A DNA stretch of 64,000 bases from Comamonadaceae bacterium (GCA_947479935.1 CANKBG010000007.1:29264-93263); one strand, 5' to 3'; positions 47,404 to 57,585 are shown, counted from the first letter of the stretch. Translations and numbers: made by a program. The notes: generated by a model not told the origin, from the sequence alone.

Positions 47404-48780
47404 ATGAGTTTGCGCATTTACAACACGCTCTCACGCGCTGTTGCCGATTTTTCTCCTTTGGAGCCGGGTCACGTCCGCATGTATGTTTGCGGCATGACGG
47501 TTTACGACCTGTGCCACATAGGGCATGCCCGTTCTAATGTGGCCTTTGATTTGGTGCAGCGCTGGCTCAAAGCCAGTGGCTACAAGGTCACCCACATCCG
47601 AAACATCACGGACATTGACGACAAAATCATCAAACGGGCGGTGGAGAATGGGGAAACCATTCGCGTGATGACGGACCGCATGATTGAAGCCATGCATACC
47701 GATTTTGATTTGCTGGGCATAGCACGCCCCGATTCTGAACCGCGTGCCACTGAGTTTGTGCCGCAAATGCTAGACATGATCGGTCGCTTGGAGCAAAAGG
47801 GCTTGGCCTATCGCACGCCACAAGGCGACGTCAATTACGCAGTGCGTAAGTTTCCGGGCTACGGCAAGTTGTCGGGCAAATCCTTGGACGAATTGCATGC
47901 AGGGGAGCGCGTGGCTGTGCTGGACGGCAAGGAAGACCCGCTCGATTTTGTGTTGTGGAAGGGCGCTAAGGCATCCGAACCCGCCGATGTGAAATGGGAC
48001 AGCGCATTTGGCCCCGGCCGCCCCGGCTGGCACATTGAATGCTCGGCCATGGCTTGCCAGATGTTGGGCAACAGCTTTGACATTCATGGCGGCGGTGCTG
48101 ACTTGCAGTTTCCTCATCACGAAAACGAAATTGCCCAAAGCGAAGGCGCTACAGGCCAAACCTTTGCGCGGTTTTGGATGCACAACGGCTTCATCAATGT
48201 GGACAACGAAAAAATGTCCAAAAGCTTGGGCAACTTTTTCACCATTCGCGAAGTGCTCAAGGCTTTTGACGCCGAAACCGTTCGCTTTTTCTTGGTTCGT
48301 AGCCACTATCGCACGCCCTTGAATTATTCGGACGTGCACTTGAATGATGCACGTGGTGGCCTCAAGCGACTCTACACTGCTTTGCAGGCGGCCACGCCAG
48401 CGAAGCTTGAAATCGATTGGACAAACCCTTACGCAGCACGCTTTAAAACTGCCATGGACGAAGACTTTGGAACGCCCGAGGCGGTGGCCGTTTTGTTCGA
48501 TTTGGCGGGCGAAGTGAATCGCAGTAAATCGGAGGCGCAAGCTGGTTTGCTCAAAGCCTTGGGCGGCATATTAGGGCTTTTACAAGCAGATCCACAAACC
48601 TATTTGCAAGCGGGTGCGGGTTTAGATGAGGCGGCCATTCAAGCGCACATTCATGCGCGGGCTGAAGCCAAAGCGGCCAAGAATTTTGCCGAGGCCGATC
48701 GCATTCGCAAACTTTTGTTAGAACAAGGTATTGAGCTCAAAGATTCAGCCGCCGGCACCACATGGGAAGCATCCCAATGA
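47404..48780 (+). CDS. cysS: cysteinyl-tRNA synthetase
   Basis: 458 residues. Zinc and HIGH motifs are [17 protein letters not shown]; the KMSKS loop is [25 protein letters not shown] and [12 protein letters not shown] complete the active site. Charges tRNA-Cys. Preceded by a leader with a terminator-like hairpin. Its last bases overlap the start of the glycosylase gene (ATGA). Confidence 0.98.
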   Translation: MSLRIYNTLSRAVADFSPLEPGHVRMYVCGMTVYDLCHIGHARSNVAFDLVQRWLKASGYKVTHIRNITDIDDKIIKRAVENGETIRVMTDRMIEAMHTDFDLLGIARPDSEPRATEFVPQMLDMIGRLEQKGLAYRTPQGDVNYAVRKFPGYGKLSGKSLDELHAGERVAVLDGKEDPLDFVLWKGAKASEPADVKWDSAFGPGRPGWHIECSAMACQMLGNSFDIHGGGADLQFPHHENEIAQSEGATGQTFARFWMHNGFINVDNEKMSKSLGNFFTIREVLKAFDAETVRFFLVRSHYRTPLNYSDVHLNDARGGLKRLYTALQAATPAKLEIDWTNPYAARFKTAMDEDFGTPEAVAVLFDLAGEVNRSKSEAQAGLLKALGGILGLLQADPQTYLQAGAGLDEAAIQAHIHARAEAKAAKNFAEADRIRKLLLEQGIELKDSAAGTTWEASQ

Positions 48781-49415
48781 TCGCAAAAGACGCCGTCATG
48801 ACACCTGAATATTGGGCAACAGCCTGTGCCCATTTGTCTAAAAAAGACAGGGTGATGAAGCGCCTCATTCCTCAATTTGGAGATGCGTGTTTGGTGTCAA
48901 GGGGTGATGCTTTCGTCACCTTGTCCCGAAGCATTGTGGGCCAACAAATTTCGGTCAAGGCCGCACAGTCTGTTTGGAATAAATTTTCTGCTTTGAGTAA
49001 AAAAATGACGCCAGCGGGTGTCTTGAAGCTCAAAGTAGACGACATGCGGGCTGCTGGATTGTCGGCACGCAAGGTGGAATATTTGGTTGACTTGGCCTTG
49101 CACTTTCATGGCAAAACCGTGCACGTGAAGGACTGGCAAACCATGGATGACGAAGCCATCATCGATGAGTTGGTGGCCATTCGAGGCATCGGTCGCTGGA
49201 CGGCTGAAATGTTTCTCATCTTCCATTTGATGCGACCCAACGTGCTGCCCCTCGATGATGTGGGCTTAATTAACGGCATCAGCAAGAACTATTTTTCAGG
49301 TGAGCCGGTGAGCCGAAGCGATGCCCGCGAGGTGGCTCAAGCCTGGCAACCCTACAGTACCGTCGCAACTTGGTATATTTGGCGGTCGCTCGACCCTTTA
49401 CCGGTTGAGTATTGA
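48777..49415 (+). CDS. DNA-3-methyladenine glycosylase II-like protein (HhH-GPD)
   Basis: 212 residues from ATG 48777, which overlaps the cysS stop. The helix-hairpin-helix is [18 protein letters not shown] and the catalytic aspartate follows in [13 protein letters not shown]. It is the short AlkA-like form without the N-terminal domain of E. coli AlkA. It would remove alkylated bases from DNA. The following accA has its own ribosome site. Confidence 0.9.
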   Translation: MIAKDAVMTPEYWATACAHLSKKDRVMKRLIPQFGDACLVSRGDAFVTLSRSIVGQQISVKAAQSVWNKFSALSKKMTPAGVLKLKVDDMRAAGLSARKVEYLVDLALHFHGKTVHVKDWQTMDDEAIIDELVAIRGIGRWTAEMFLIFHLMRPNVLPLDDVGLINGISKNYFSGEPVSRSDAREVAQAWQPYSTVATWYIWRSLDPLPVEY

Positions 49416-49436
49416 GATCCATAAAGGAGGCCCATT

Positions 49437-50411
49437 TTGGCCAAGCGCACATTCCTAGACTTTGAGCAGCCCGTGGCGGAACTCGAAGGCAAAATTGAAG
49501 AACTTCGCTACGTGCAAAGCGAATCAGCCGTTGATATTTCGGAAGAAATTGACCAACTCAGTAAAAAGAGCCAACAGCTGACCAAGGACATTTACTCTGA
49601 TTTGACGGCTTGGCAAATTACCAAAATTGCCCGTCATCCCGAGCGTCCTTACACCTTGGATTACATCCGTGAAATTTTCACTGACTTTGTGGAAATGCAC
49701 GGTGATCGCCACTTTGCCGACGATTTGTCGATTGTGGGCGGTCTGGCCCGTTTTAACGGTTCGCCGTGCATGGTCTTGGGTCATCAAAAAGGCCGCGACA
49801 CCAAAGAGCGTACGCAGCGCAACTTTGGCATGAGTAAGCCTGAGGGCTATCGAAAAGCTTTGCGTCTTATGAAAACCGCCGAGAAATTCAAACTCCCGGT
49901 ATTCACTTTTGTGGACACCCCTGGCGCCTATCCTGGCATTGATGCCGAAGAGCGCAGCCAATCGGAAGCCATTGGCCGTAATATTTTCGAAATGGCCCAA
50001 CTTGAAGTGCCTATCATCACCACCATCATTGGCGAAGGTGGCTCGGGTGGTGCTTTGGCCATTTCGGTGGCCGACTCTGTGCTGATGCTGCAGTACGCCG
50101 TTTACTCGGTCATTAGCCCTGAAGGATGCGCTTCCATTTTGTGGAAAACATCCGACAAAGCCGAAGAGGCTGCAGAAGCCCTGGGTATCACGGCCCATCG
50201 CTTAAAGGCACTCAACTTGGTCGACAAAATTGTGAACGAACCTGTGGGTGGTGCGCACCGCGACCCTGCCCAAATGGCTGCATTTTTAAAGCGCGCGTTG
50301 GGGGATGCTTGGCGTCAAGTGACGGACCTGAAACCCAAAGAATTGCTTGAGCGTCGCTACGAGCGTTTGCAAAGCTATGGCCGTTTCACCGACACCAAAG
50401 CCAGCAAGTAA
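49437..50411 (+). CDS. accA: acetyl-CoA carboxylase carboxyltransferase subunit alpha
   Basis: 324 residues. [39 protein letters not shown] and [19 protein letters not shown] are the family blocks. The start is TTG 49437 with a near-perfect AAAGGAGG six bases upstream, so a TTG start is firm. It forms malonyl-CoA with AccD and biotinylated AccB. Its 3' end overlaps the tilS start. Confidence 0.97.
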   Translation: MAKRTFLDFEQPVAELEGKIEELRYVQSESAVDISEEIDQLSKKSQQLTKDIYSDLTAWQITKIARHPERPYTLDYIREIFTDFVEMHGDRHFADDLSIVGGLARFNGSPCMVLGHQKGRDTKERTQRNFGMSKPEGYRKALRLMKTAEKFKLPVFTFVDTPGAYPGIDAEERSQSEAIGRNIFEMAQLEVPIITTIIGEGGSGGALAISVADSVLMLQYAVYSVISPEGCASILWKTSDKAEEAAEALGITAHRLKALNLVDKIVNEPVGGAHRDPAQMAAFLKRALGDAWRQVTDLKPKELLERRYERLQSYGRFTDTKASK

Positions 50412-51381
50412 TTCTGAAGTGGCAGGTTCAGAAATTAATCTGCTGCCTACCAACTTTCAGCCTCAACTGCCTTTGGCCGTTGCACTGAGTGGCGGGGCCG
50501 ATTCCACGGCGCTTCTTTTGGCTTGTGTGCGCAAATGGCCGAGTCAAGTTCGGGCCATACACATTCATCACGGATTGCAAGCTGCAGCCGATTTATTTGC
50601 CGAGCATTGCCAAACACTTTGTCATACATTGAGCGTGCCATTGGTACTGTGCAAGGTGAATGCGCACCATGCACCAGGCCAAAGCCCTGAAGATGCTGCA
50701 AGGCGTGCAAGATATTCGGCATTGACTTCTGCAGTGCATCAAGATCTGGCATTGAGGGGCGTGCGCAGTGTTGTCTTGGCGCAGCATGCCGATGATCAGG
50801 TAGAAACTTTGTTGCTGGCGCTGTCTCGTGGGGCGGGGTTGCCTGGTTTGGCAAGCATGCCGGCGCAATGGGAGCGAGATGGATTGAAATGGTACCGGCC
50901 GTGGTTGGATGTGCCAGGTGCTGTGTTGCGTGACTATTTAAATTCTGAAAAGATAAGTTGGGTAGAAGACCCCACCAACCAAGATCAGCAATTGACACGC
51001 AATCGAATTCGGGCTCAATTGTTGCCAGCTTTAGAGCGTTCGTTTCCGCAGTTTCGGGACACCTTTGCACGCAGTGCATCGCATGCGGCACAAGCACAAG
51101 AAATTTTGAATGAGGTGGCCGCTGCTGATTTGTTGGCAGTGATGTTGACAGGGCAACCTTCGATTGCACTGCTGCAAAAACTCAGCTCGGCCAGGCAGTC
51201 CTTGGTATTGCGGCATTGGCTTAAAACGGGATTTCAAACCACGCCCAGTGCTGTGCAGTTGAATGAACTCGTCTCTCAAATTGCGGCTTGCACCACCCGC
51301 GGTCATCAATTGCATTTGAAGGTGGGACGGGGTTTTGTGCGTCGTGATGAGCAAGTTTTGATTTGGGCGCCTGAGGGCTAG
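50377..51381 (+). CDS. tilS: tRNA(Ile)-lysidine synthetase
   Basis: 334 residues from ATG 50377. The PP-loop ATPase motif is [48 protein letters not shown] and [16 protein letters not shown] are TilS signatures. It modifies C34 of tRNA-Ile(CAU). The start lies 35 bases inside accA in another frame; the track start 50347 lies further inside with no extra support. accA-tilS adjacency is common in proteobacteria. Confidence 0.93.
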   Translation: MAVSPTPKPASNSEVAGSEINLLPTNFQPQLPLAVALSGGADSTALLLACVRKWPSQVRAIHIHHGLQAAADLFAEHCQTLCHTLSVPLVLCKVNAHHAPGQSPEDAARRARYSALTSAVHQDLALRGVRSVVLAQHADDQVETLLLALSRGAGLPGLASMPAQWERDGLKWYRPWLDVPGAVLRDYLNSEKISWVEDPTNQDQQLTRNRIRAQLLPALERSFPQFRDTFARSASHAAQAQEILNEVAAADLLAVMLTGQPSIALLQKLSSARQSLVLRHWLKTGFQTTPSAVQLNELVSQIAACTTRGHQLHLKVGRGFVRRDEQVLIWAPEG

Positions 51382-51465
51382 CCTCCAAAAAACCCCGCTT
51401 TTTTAGGGTTCTCCCGAGTACAATCATCGGGTTTTGCTGGATTTTCCCTTTCATAACTTTAAAAA

Positions 51466-52728
51466 ATGGCACTGATCGTTCATAAATACGGCGGCACTTC
51501 CATGGGCTCGACAGAGCGCATTCGAAATGTAGCCAAACGCGTCGCTAAATGGGCACGGGCTGGCCACCAAATGGTGGTGGTTCCCAGCGCCATGAGCGGT
51601 GAAACCAATCGCCTGTTGGGTTTGGCCAAAGAATTGGCTCCCGCAAAAACAGACACGGCTTACGACCGTGAACTTGACATGTTGGCCGCCACGGGCGAGC
51701 AAGCTTCTTCTGCGTTGTTGGCCATTGCATTGCAATCTGAAGGCATGGAATCGGTCAGCTATGCTGGCTGGCAAGTTCCCATTAAAACCAACAGCGCTTT
51801 TACCAAGGCTCGCATTGAATCGATTGACGATGTGCGTGTGCGCAAAGATTTGGCGGCTGGCCGCGTGGTGATTGTGACGGGCTTCCAAGGCATGGATCCT
51901 GATGGCAACATCACCACGCTGGGTCGGGGTGGATCTGACACCTCTGCGGTGGCTGTGGCTGCGGCCATGAAAGCCGATGAGTGCTTGATCTATACCGACG
52001 TGGATGGCGTGTACACCACCGACCCCCGCGTTGTGCCTGAAGCGCGCCGCCTCACGACGGTGAGTTTTGAGGAGATGCTGGAAATGGCATCTCTCGGCTC
52101 CAAAGTTTTGCAAATTCGCTCTGTTGAATTTGCAGGTAAATACAAAGTCCCCATGCGCGTTTTGTCTAGCTTCACGCCTTGGGACATCGACATTCATGAA
52201 GAAGCCAAATCTGGCACGCTGATCACTTTTGAGGAAGACGAAAAAATGGAACAAGCCGTAGTCTCCGGCATCGCCTTTAACCGCGATGAAGCCAAAATTT
52301 CTGTGGTGGGCGTGCCCGACAAGCCGGGTATCGCTTATCAAATTTTGGGTGCAGTGGCCGATGCCAACATTGAAGTTGACATGATCATTCAGAACATCAG
52401 CAAAGAGGGCAAGACGGATTTCAGCTTCACTGTGCACCGCAATGACTTTGTGCGCACCATGGACCTGTTAAAAGAGAAGGTCGTTCCGGCTTTGGGTGCC
52501 ACCGAGGTGACGGGTGATGCCAAAATTTGCAAGGTGTCCATTGTGGGCATCGGCATGCGAAGCCATGTGGGTATCGCCAGCAAGATGTTCCGCTCGCTGA
52601 GCGAAGAGGGCATCAACATTCAGATGATTTCGACGTCTGAAATTAAAACCTCTGTGGTGATTGATGAGAAATACATGGAATTGGCAGTCCGAGCGCTGCA
52701 CAAGGCTTTTGATTTGGACCAAGCCTGA
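51466..52728 (+). CDS. lysC: aspartate kinase
   Basis: 420 residues. [17 protein letters not shown] at the N terminus, [17 protein letters not shown] in the kinase domain, and two C-terminal ACT domains ([37 protein letters not shown]). It commits aspartate to the lysine/threonine/methionine pathway and is likely feedback-inhibited through the ACT domains. A TACAAT box (51419-51424) inside CCCGA-N9-TCGGG lies ~41 bases upstream. The 3' end contains the -10 region of tRNA-Ser. Confidence 0.97.
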   Translation: MALIVHKYGGTSMGSTERIRNVAKRVAKWARAGHQMVVVPSAMSGETNRLLGLAKELAPAKTDTAYDRELDMLAATGEQASSALLAIALQSEGMESVSYAGWQVPIKTNSAFTKARIESIDDVRVRKDLAAGRVVIVTGFQGMDPDGNITTLGRGGSDTSAVAVAAAMKADECLIYTDVDGVYTTDPRVVPEARRLTTVSFEEMLEMASLGSKVLQIRSVEFAGKYKVPMRVLSSFTPWDIDIHEEAKSGTLITFEEDEKMEQAVVSGIAFNRDEAKISVVGVPDKPGIAYQILGAVADANIEVDMIIQNISKEGKTDFSFTVHRNDFVRTMDLLKEKVVPALGATEVTGDAKICKVSIVGIGMRSHVGIASKMFRSLSEEGINIQMISTSEIKTSVVIDEKYMELAVRALHKAFDLDQA

Positions 52729-52734
52729 TATAAT
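52729..52734 (+). promoter_or_regulatory. -10 box of tRNA-Ser
   Basis: A consensus TATAAT begins at the first base after the lysC stop codon, 11 bases before the tRNA 5' end. No strong -35 is seen. Confidence 0.55.
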
Positions 52735-52745
52735 TTTTGTGTGCT

Positions 52746-52838
52746 GGAATCGTGACCGAGTGGCCGAAGGTGCTCCCCTGCTAAGGGAGTATAGGGTGTA
52801 GAGCCTTATCGAGAGTTCGAATCTCTCCGATTCCGCCA
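52746..52838 (+). tRNA. tRNA-Ser(GCU)
   Basis: The acceptor GGAATCG pairs with CGATTCC and an encoded GCCA end follows. The anticodon stem-loop CTCCCCTGCTAAGGGAG gives anticodon GCT. A long variable arm (class II tRNA) and the T loop GAGAGTTCGAATCTCTC are present. It stands exactly at the border between core genes and the accessory island, a common integration site; no second copy of its 3' end was found in the window. Confidence 0.97.
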
Positions 52839-52851
52839 GTACAAAGACCTC

Positions 52852-52870
52852 AAACCTGCTCAGCAGGTTT
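52852..52870 (+). terminator. hairpin after tRNA-Ser
   Basis: AAACCTGC-TCA-GCAGGTTT is a perfect hairpin 13 bases after the tRNA, without a T tract. It may help 3' processing. Confidence 0.4.
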
Positions 52871-52883
52871 CGAGGCAGCCTCA

Positions 52884-52908
52884 GGCCCCGCACCACGCGG
52901 GGCTTTTT
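52884..52908 (+). terminator. intrinsic terminator of the tRNA-Ser transcript
   Basis: GCCCCGC-ACCA-CGCGGGGC followed by TTTTT. A strong GC stem with T tract; ends the lysC/tRNA-Ser transcript. Confidence 0.85.
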
Positions 52909-53190
52909 GCTTTGGGCTCCTGACTGCGACCTCATGCAGCGGCCCGGCAAAGACGTCTCAAACCGCGTTTGTCTCAAAACCTCATGACTTTTTCGGACTT
53001 GGTTCCGAGCCGTGAATTTGCGGCTTTCGGCAAGACAGGCTGTGAACCAAGCTGAATGAAATTTGGCCGACAAGTAAGACTTGATATGAACTTAAAAATG
53101 AAAAATTTGAGCACTCATACAAGTCTCCTTGGGCTTGAAGAGTCCACCTTGAAATCTTGATCTTCATGAAAAGAGATCGGCAAATAGGGC
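52909..53190. other. non-coding spacer at the island edge
   Basis: No credible protein or RNA is seen in these ~280 bases. Composition shifts from GC-rich to AT-rich across it. The listed minus ORFs (52468-53073, 52982-53167) have no family features. It may hold the left junction of a transferred segment. Confidence 0.4.
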
Positions 53191-53248
53191 TTGGTCACAA
53201 TCAAGTATCTGGGTAAAATGAGTGACATAGAATCACTCATTTAACCCA
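53191..53248 (+). promoter_or_regulatory. dcm promoter with a 16-bp inverted-repeat operator
   Basis: TTGGTC (53191-53196) and TAAAAT (53214-53219) are 17 bases apart. Arms 53210-53225 (TGGGTAAAATGAGTGA) and 53233-53248 (TCACTCATTTAACCCA) pair at 15 of 16 positions with a 7-base loop, covering the -10 box and predicted transcription start. A repressor binding here would shut off dcm-vsr. Confidence 0.7.
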
Positions 53249-53263
53249 GCGAAAAAACAAGAT

Positions 53264-54613
53264 ATGACATCCGAAAAAGATGACCTTGAACTCATCAACA
53301 AACTTTTGGAAATTTACGACCAAAAGTACTTGGGTGAATTTTTGAATCAGGTCTCGCCAGGCCAGTGGTGCCGCGAAACGATAAACCGCTGGGTAAAGGG
53401 AAAAGCTTCTCCAAGGTTAAGTCACCGGGAGTTTGAAGCGTTGCAAGAACTTTTCCCAAAGCCCCCCTTGAGCCATCCAAACTATGATTTTGATTTTGTA
53501 GATTTGTTTGCTGGAATTGGCGGCATCAGACGGGGTTTTGAGCTGGCTGGTGGCCGTTGCGTTTTCACAAGTGAATGGAATAAATATGCAATCAAAACAT
53601 ACAAGGCCAATCACTACTCTGACCCAGATAAACATACATTCAATGAAGATATCAGGGCAGTGACACTCAGCGATAAGGATGACGTATCTGAAGCGGTTGT
53701 TGTTAAAAACATTAATTCACTCATTCCTGATCATGATGTTTTACTTGCAGGATTCCCATGTCAGCCATTCTCAATAGCGGGTGTATCCAAGAAAAACTCA
53801 TTGGGTAAGGCTCACGGTTTCGAATGTAAGACCCAAGGCACGCTGTTCTTTGATGTCGCAAAGATTATTGAAGTTAAGAGACCCGCAGCTTTTTTATTAG
53901 AAAACGTAAAGAATCTGAAAAGCCACGACAAGGGGAAAACATTTAAAGTAATTATGGAAACTTTAGACGAGCTTGGTTATTGGGTCGCCGATGTTGACTC
54001 TGATTCAAAAGCTGATCCAAAGGTCATTGATGCGCAAAATTTTGTGCCACAACATAGAGAACGCATCGCACTAGTTGGATTTAGAAAAGATCTCAATGTA
54101 CATGACGGATTTTCCCTGAAGGAAATAAGCAAGTTTTATCCGAAGGTTAAGCCGAAGTTAGGTGATATCTTAGATGCTGATTTTGATGAGAAATACATAC
54201 TTACACCCAGACTGTGGGAATACCTGTTTAATTATTCAATTAAGCACAAGGCCAAAGGCAATGGATTCGGGTATGGTTTGGTGGGTGAGCAAGATGTGAC
54301 TCGAACCCTCTCAGCCCGCTACTACAAGGATGGATCGGAAATCCTTATTGATCGTGGCTTTAACCCCGATAAAGATTTTTACAGCGTAAAAAATCAGAAG
54401 AACAGACCGCGCAGGCTAACCCCGCGCGAGTGCGCGAGACTGATGGGGTACGACGAGGCAGGTAAAGCAAACTTCAATATCCCTGTATCAGATATGCAGG
54501 CCTATAAACAGTTTGGAAACTCAGTGGTAGTTCCGGTTTTCGCTGCTGTAGCTAAGCTGATGAAGCCTCGGATCAAGCAAGCGATTGCAGTACGTAAAAA
54601 ACAGTCCAAATGA
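53264..54613 (+). CDS. dcm: DNA cytosine-5 methyltransferase, Dcm type
   Basis: 449 residues. C5-methylase motifs run in order: [38 protein letters not shown] (catalytic C166), [32 protein letters not shown], and [17 protein letters not shown] and [17 protein letters not shown]. Overall it follows remembered E. coli Dcm closely, including the N-terminal helical region (LLEIYD...LNQV...FPKPP) and the target-recognition part ([21 protein letters not shown]). CCWGG specificity is therefore likely but inferred. Overlaps vsr (ATGA). AT-richer than the core genes. Confidence 0.95.
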   Translation: MTSEKDDLELINKLLEIYDQKYLGEFLNQVSPGQWCRETINRWVKGKASPRLSHREFEALQELFPKPPLSHPNYDFDFVDLFAGIGGIRRGFELAGGRCVFTSEWNKYAIKTYKANHYSDPDKHTFNEDIRAVTLSDKDDVSEAVVVKNINSLIPDHDVLLAGFPCQPFSIAGVSKKNSLGKAHGFECKTQGTLFFDVAKIIEVKRPAAFLLENVKNLKSHDKGKTFKVIMETLDELGYWVADVDSDSKADPKVIDAQNFVPQHRERIALVGFRKDLNVHDGFSLKEISKFYPKVKPKLGDILDADFDEKYILTPRLWEYLFNYSIKHKAKGNGFGYGLVGEQDVTRTLSARYYKDGSEILIDRGFNPDKDFYSVKNQKNRPRRLTPRECARLMGYDEAGKANFNIPVSDMQAYKQFGNSVVVPVFAAVAKLMKPRIKQAIAVRKKQSK

Positions 54614-55074
54614 CCGATGTCCATTCACCTGCCGTTCGATCGAAGAACATGCAGGCGATTCGTTCAAAGAACACCCGTCCAGAAATCACTGTCCGGTCTC
54701 TGCTGCATGCCGCAGGTTTTCGATATCGGCTTCATGTTTCTGACCTCCCGGGAAAGCCGGATCTGGTCTTTCCTAAATATCGGGCCGTAATCATGGTGAA
54801 CGGATGTTTCTGGCATGGGCATGACTGCCAGTTTTTTAAACTACCTTCAACGCGAATTGATTTTTGGAAGCAGAAAATTGAAAAAAATCGGGCTAATGAT
54901 GAGAGGTCATCACTCGCCTTGAGGTCCGCAGAGTGGAGGATTGCAATAGTGTGGGAGTGCGCGTTGCGTAAAAAGAAAGCGGATAGTTTTGAAAATGTGA
55001 CGCAAAAACTGAGTGACTGGCTTAGATCTTTAGATGCCTCCATGGAGCTGCCAAAAACAGAACCGGTTCGTTAA
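54610..55074 (+). CDS. vsr: very short patch repair endonuclease
   Basis: 154 residues. [27 protein letters not shown], the catalytic D51 in GKPDLVFP, and H69/H71/C73 in [10 protein letters not shown] correspond to the numbered active-site and zinc residues of E. coli Vsr. It nicks at T:G mismatches formed by deamination of 5-methylcytosine in the methylase target. It overlaps dcm by 4 bases and is convergent with the restriction operon, 50 bp away. Confidence 0.97.
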   Translation: MTDVHSPAVRSKNMQAIRSKNTRPEITVRSLLHAAGFRYRLHVSDLPGKPDLVFPKYRAVIMVNGCFWHGHDCQFFKLPSTRIDFWKQKIEKNRANDERSSLALRSAEWRIAIVWECALRKKKADSFENVTQKLSDWLRSLDASMELPKTEPVR

Positions 55075-55124
55075 AACGGCTGCAAATAGTCTTTATATTT
55101 TTATTGTATTGAAAGACACAAAGT

Positions 55125-55979
55125 TCAATCTAAATCGATTTTTTTAGAATTTACTAGTTGAGCCTTAAGCTCTTCAACTGAGAGTGGCGGATTTTTTCTA
55201 TGCATCATTGCGTGGCAATTACCGCACACGGGTACAAGATCGGTAACCGGGTCAACTCGATACGCTCCCCCCATGGAGGAAACGGGAACTCTGTGGTGAA
55301 CCTCAATGTAATCTTGACCTATTTGCCCATAGAAGGATCCAAAATCAAAACTGCAAACTTGGCAGGTTGGACCGTAATGTGAAATGCAGGCCGCCCGGTT
55401 TGCCGGACTTCGTTCGTATTTGTTGACAACAATTTGAATTTTCGCGCCCTCTGGCAGACCTGCTTCGAACCCCTGCATTACTTCGGTAACGTCTTCCACC
55501 TGGAGAAGTGAAAGCACTAGCCCAAAGCAAGTTGATGCAGTTTCTAAAGCGAGACTTTGATATTGTTCTTGCGAGGGCTTGCTGCTACCTAACCGCTTGT
55601 CACAGTCAAGCTCAAGTTTGGTCCAGTCTCCTCGAGGCAAGTCCCCGGGAGAGTCAATATGATTCCCGTTCACACTGATCGAAACTCGAAATCCATCGGC
55701 TACAGCTTTCTGCGCCAAAGTTGAAAATGTTGTCTTTGCTTCCTCATCCGCTTCTGCCATATGGCGCAGCAGACTTCTTGTGAAGGCATCAGCTTTGAAA
55801 CTGGCTTCTATCAGACGAGGCGTTCTTGCAAGAACGATGCCGAAACCATTTGGGTATTCAAGGTCGATGGGGCGAAGTACAACAAATGTTCCACCATCTA
55901 TTTCCTCGCTGCCACCTGAAACACCAAGGCCAAAACGCGTCTGAATTTTTTCAGCCAGTTCGCCCGCGTCTAGCATAGT
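55125..55979 (-). CDS. HNH endonuclease, McrA-like C-terminal domain
   Basis: About 284 residues. The C-terminal nuclease is complete: two zinc-type cysteine pairs (TCQVCSFDFG and VCGNCHAMMH) around YIEVHHRVPVSS and DLVPVCGNCHAMMHRKNP. The ~200-residue N-terminal part (FVVLRPIDLEYPNGFGIVLARTPRLIEASF) I do not recognise; it may bind partners or DNA. The start meets the preceding ATPase stop (TAATG; start near 55982). Last gene of the minus-strand operon, so it is probably the nuclease subunit of the restriction system. Confidence 0.88.
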   Translation of the reverse strand, partial: TMLDAGELAEKIQTRFGLGVSGGSEEIDGGTFVVLRPIDLEYPNGFGIVLARTPRLIEASFKADAFTRSLLRHMAEADEEAKTTFSTLAQKAVADGFRVSISVNGNHIDSPGDLPRGDWTKLELDCDKRLGSSKPSQEQYQSLALETASTCFGLVLSLLQVEDVTEVMQGFEAGLPEGAKIQIVVNKYERSPANRAACISHYGPTCQVCSFDFGSFYGQIGQDYIEVHHRVPVSSMGGAYRVDPVTDLVPVCGNCHAMMHRKNPPLSVEELKAQLVNSKKIDLD

Positions 55980-55981
55980 CA

Positions 55982-56650
55982 TTACAGTGCTCCAGCCTCC
56001 GGTGGATCGGGAAGATCTGCAACGAGCTTTTTAAGGTTTCTGGAGACCTCAATTCTGAATTCTTCAAAGGCATCTTTGTTTTCGTCGTTGACGTTATTTA
56101 ATTCCGCCTGAGCAAGTGCCCACAACATAAAGTCCAGAGCTTGAACGGCAACGCTGTCTCCCTTGCTCGGAAGATATGCCTTTGGATAAAAAGGGTGCCC
56201 AGTGTTTAAGGTTACACCTGCGCCACCGTTGATGAGTGCTGGTTCCCAAAGTACGCCGTTATCAAGCGTTCCGCTTGTTGAAATATGCATCAGGCTCGGT
56301 TCGTTGGTCGTAACGATCTTGAGCTTGGTGGTGGAGTGGCCGGAATTGTTTGTGATGCCTACTTCGCCACTCGCCGAATTCACGTCGGTTACTGTGGCAA
56401 CCTTCAAAGCCCCAACCTTTTGATGAATCGCATTTCCTGAGGCTGTATGCAACAGCACAGCGGAGCCAGTGATCGCACCAGCAGCCCCTTTTCTGTACCT
56501 CGTCTCCGCCTCACGGCGGGGGGCTGCGAGAAAAGTGTCCCGCAACCATTCGTATAGTTGTTCATTTAGCAGGATGCGCGACTTCTTGATATCTACCTGA
56601 AACGCATCATCGAGCTTGTGGTCGAATGACAACTCGACGCGAAGCAGCGA
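55982..56650 (-). CDS. GHKL ATPase, C-terminal part (out of frame with N-terminal part)
   Basis: The track shows an independent 216-residue ORF from TTG 56632, but its frame continues upstream as SLLRVELSFDHKLDDAF without a start, directly continuing the ATPase N-terminal ORF. As a stand-alone gene it has no ribosome site. The region is the transducer-like and C-terminal part of a MORC/MutL-type ATPase (FDHKLDDAFQVDIKKSRILL). It ends at the HNH start (TAATG). I regard it as the second half of one broken gene. Confidence 0.8.
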   Translation of the reverse strand, partial: SLLRVELSFDHKLDDAFQVDIKKSRILLNEQLYEWLRDTFLAAPRREAETRYRKGAAGAITGSAVLLHTASGNAIHQKVGALKVATVTDVNSASGEVGITNNSGHSTTKLKIVTTNEPSLMHISTSGTLDNGVLWEPALINGGAGVTLNTGHPFYPKAYLPSKGDSVAVQALDFMLWALAQAELNNVNDENKDAFEEFRIEVSRNLKKLVADLPDPPEAGAL

Positions 56651-57585
56651 AAGTGCGGTTCCTGTTTGTACATCCCCAACCAGTCCGGGCCATGAATAAG
56701 GCGGTTTTCACGGTAAACGTAAACACCTTGGCGTTCATTGGAAATTTTGGCTGCATTCCGGTTTTCAGTGGAAGAGAACTCTTCTTTTCTTGGAAGAATA
56801 AATGCACGAATAGAAAACGTGGCACTTTGTCCGTTGGGTAGCTGAACCGGAATGGTTTTGTCCACCGCCGGAGCACTCACCTCCGCGATACAGAAAGGAT
56901 CCCACGCACTGACAGGTGCGCCATTTAGCTTGATAGTCAGTGTCCTTGACCGAGCATCAGTGGGGTCTAGAAATCGTTGGTACACCGTAGCAATATGTTC
57001 CCTCAGGGAATCTTCCTGGCGTTTGAGAGCGTTTTTCAAGGGCTTGCCATCAGGTCTTGTGTAATCAGAAAGCAACCGGTCTACTTTTTCCCAAATAACA
57101 ACCGTTCCTGATTTCTCCTGTGCACTTTCATTTAGCAATTGAACTTCGTGAGGTGCTGCAGATGCCAGTTCGAGTCCCCAACTATTTGACTGGCCCAAAA
57201 AATCAAGGTCCCATGCAGCGCGCAGAGCAGCAGACTGTCCATCAGGACGTGAAACCAATGCTAGACGCTTGCAAAAAGCGGTTGACGCGGTTTTAAGGCC
57301 CAAACCGAATTTACCTAAACTGGCTGCATCCGCACGTCTCTTGGATCCGTATTTCATCGCGTTGATGAGACCATCTCTGTCCATGCCGCAACCATCATCT
57401 GCGACTGAAACTGAAATATTTCCAATAAAGTCCGCGCCAAAACGGACGTCCACATTGGAAGCGCCAGCTGCAATAGAGTTGTCGATAATGTCGGCAATCG
57501 CGGTATTGAATTCATATCCGGTATCACGCAGGCCTTCACTGATACGCGCTACGTCTGGTTGGACTTCAATAGTTTCAGTTGTCAT
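56593..57585 (-). CDS. GHKL (MORC/MutL-like) ATPase, N-terminal part, frameshifted
   Basis: From ATG 57585 (AAGGGG ribosome site) the Bergerat-fold motifs are clear: N box FNTAIADIIDNSIAAGASNV, G1 VADDGCGMDRDGLINAM and G2 LGKFGLGLKTASTAF. A transducer-type region with RENRLIHGPDWLGMY follows. Such ATPases clamp on DNA in MutL, MORC and some restriction systems. The reading frame breaks at ~56650 and the correct continuation is in 55982-56650. The track start 57606 is a TTG inside the upstream gene. Confidence 0.88.
   Translation of the reverse strand: MTTETIEVQPDVARISEGLRDTGYEFNTAIADIIDNSIAAGASNVDVRFGADFIGNISVSVADDGCGMDRDGLINAMKYGSKRRADAASLGKFGLGLKTASTAFCKRLALVSRPDGQSAALRAAWDLDFLGQSNSWGLELASAAPHEVQLLNESAQEKSGTVVIWEKVDRLLSDYTRPDGKPLKNALKRQEDSLREHIATVYQRFLDPTDARSRTLTIKLNGAPVSAWDPFCIAEVSAPAVDKTIPVQLPNGQSATFSIRAFILPRKEEFSSTENRNAAKISNERQGVYVYRENRLIHGPDWLGMYKQEPHFRCFASSCHSTTSSMMRFR
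56648..56653 (-). other. one-base frameshift in the GHKL ATPase gene
   Basis: Minus-strand reading ...GAA CCG CAC TTT | CGC TGC gives a stop after ~20 odd residues (FRCFASSCHSTTSS). Adding one T to the TTT run gives ...EPHF-SLLRVELSFDHKLDD, which joins both halves into a 541-residue protein. It is a real mutation, a sequencing error in a homopolymer, or recoding; no classical slippery heptamer is present. Confidence 0.85.

Noticed and set aside
47770-48540. 256-aa minus-strand ORF opposite cysS
   Set aside because: Shadow of cysS.
51413-51431. CCCGA-N9-TCGGG dyad over the lysC -10 box
   Set aside because: Short arms; could be chance. Mentioned under lysC only.
51451-52437. 328-aa minus-strand ORF opposite lysC
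   Set aside because: Shadow of lysC; His/Arg-rich with no family resemblance.
52468-53073. 201-aa minus-strand ORF across tRNA-Ser
   Set aside because: Runs through lysC antisense, the tRNA gene and its terminator; not credible as a protein.
56593-56653. programmed -1 frameshifting as the sole explanation for the split ATPase
   Set aside because: CACTTTCGC is not a known slippery heptamer and no downstream pseudoknot was noticed; mutation or sequence error is simpler, though recoding is not excluded.
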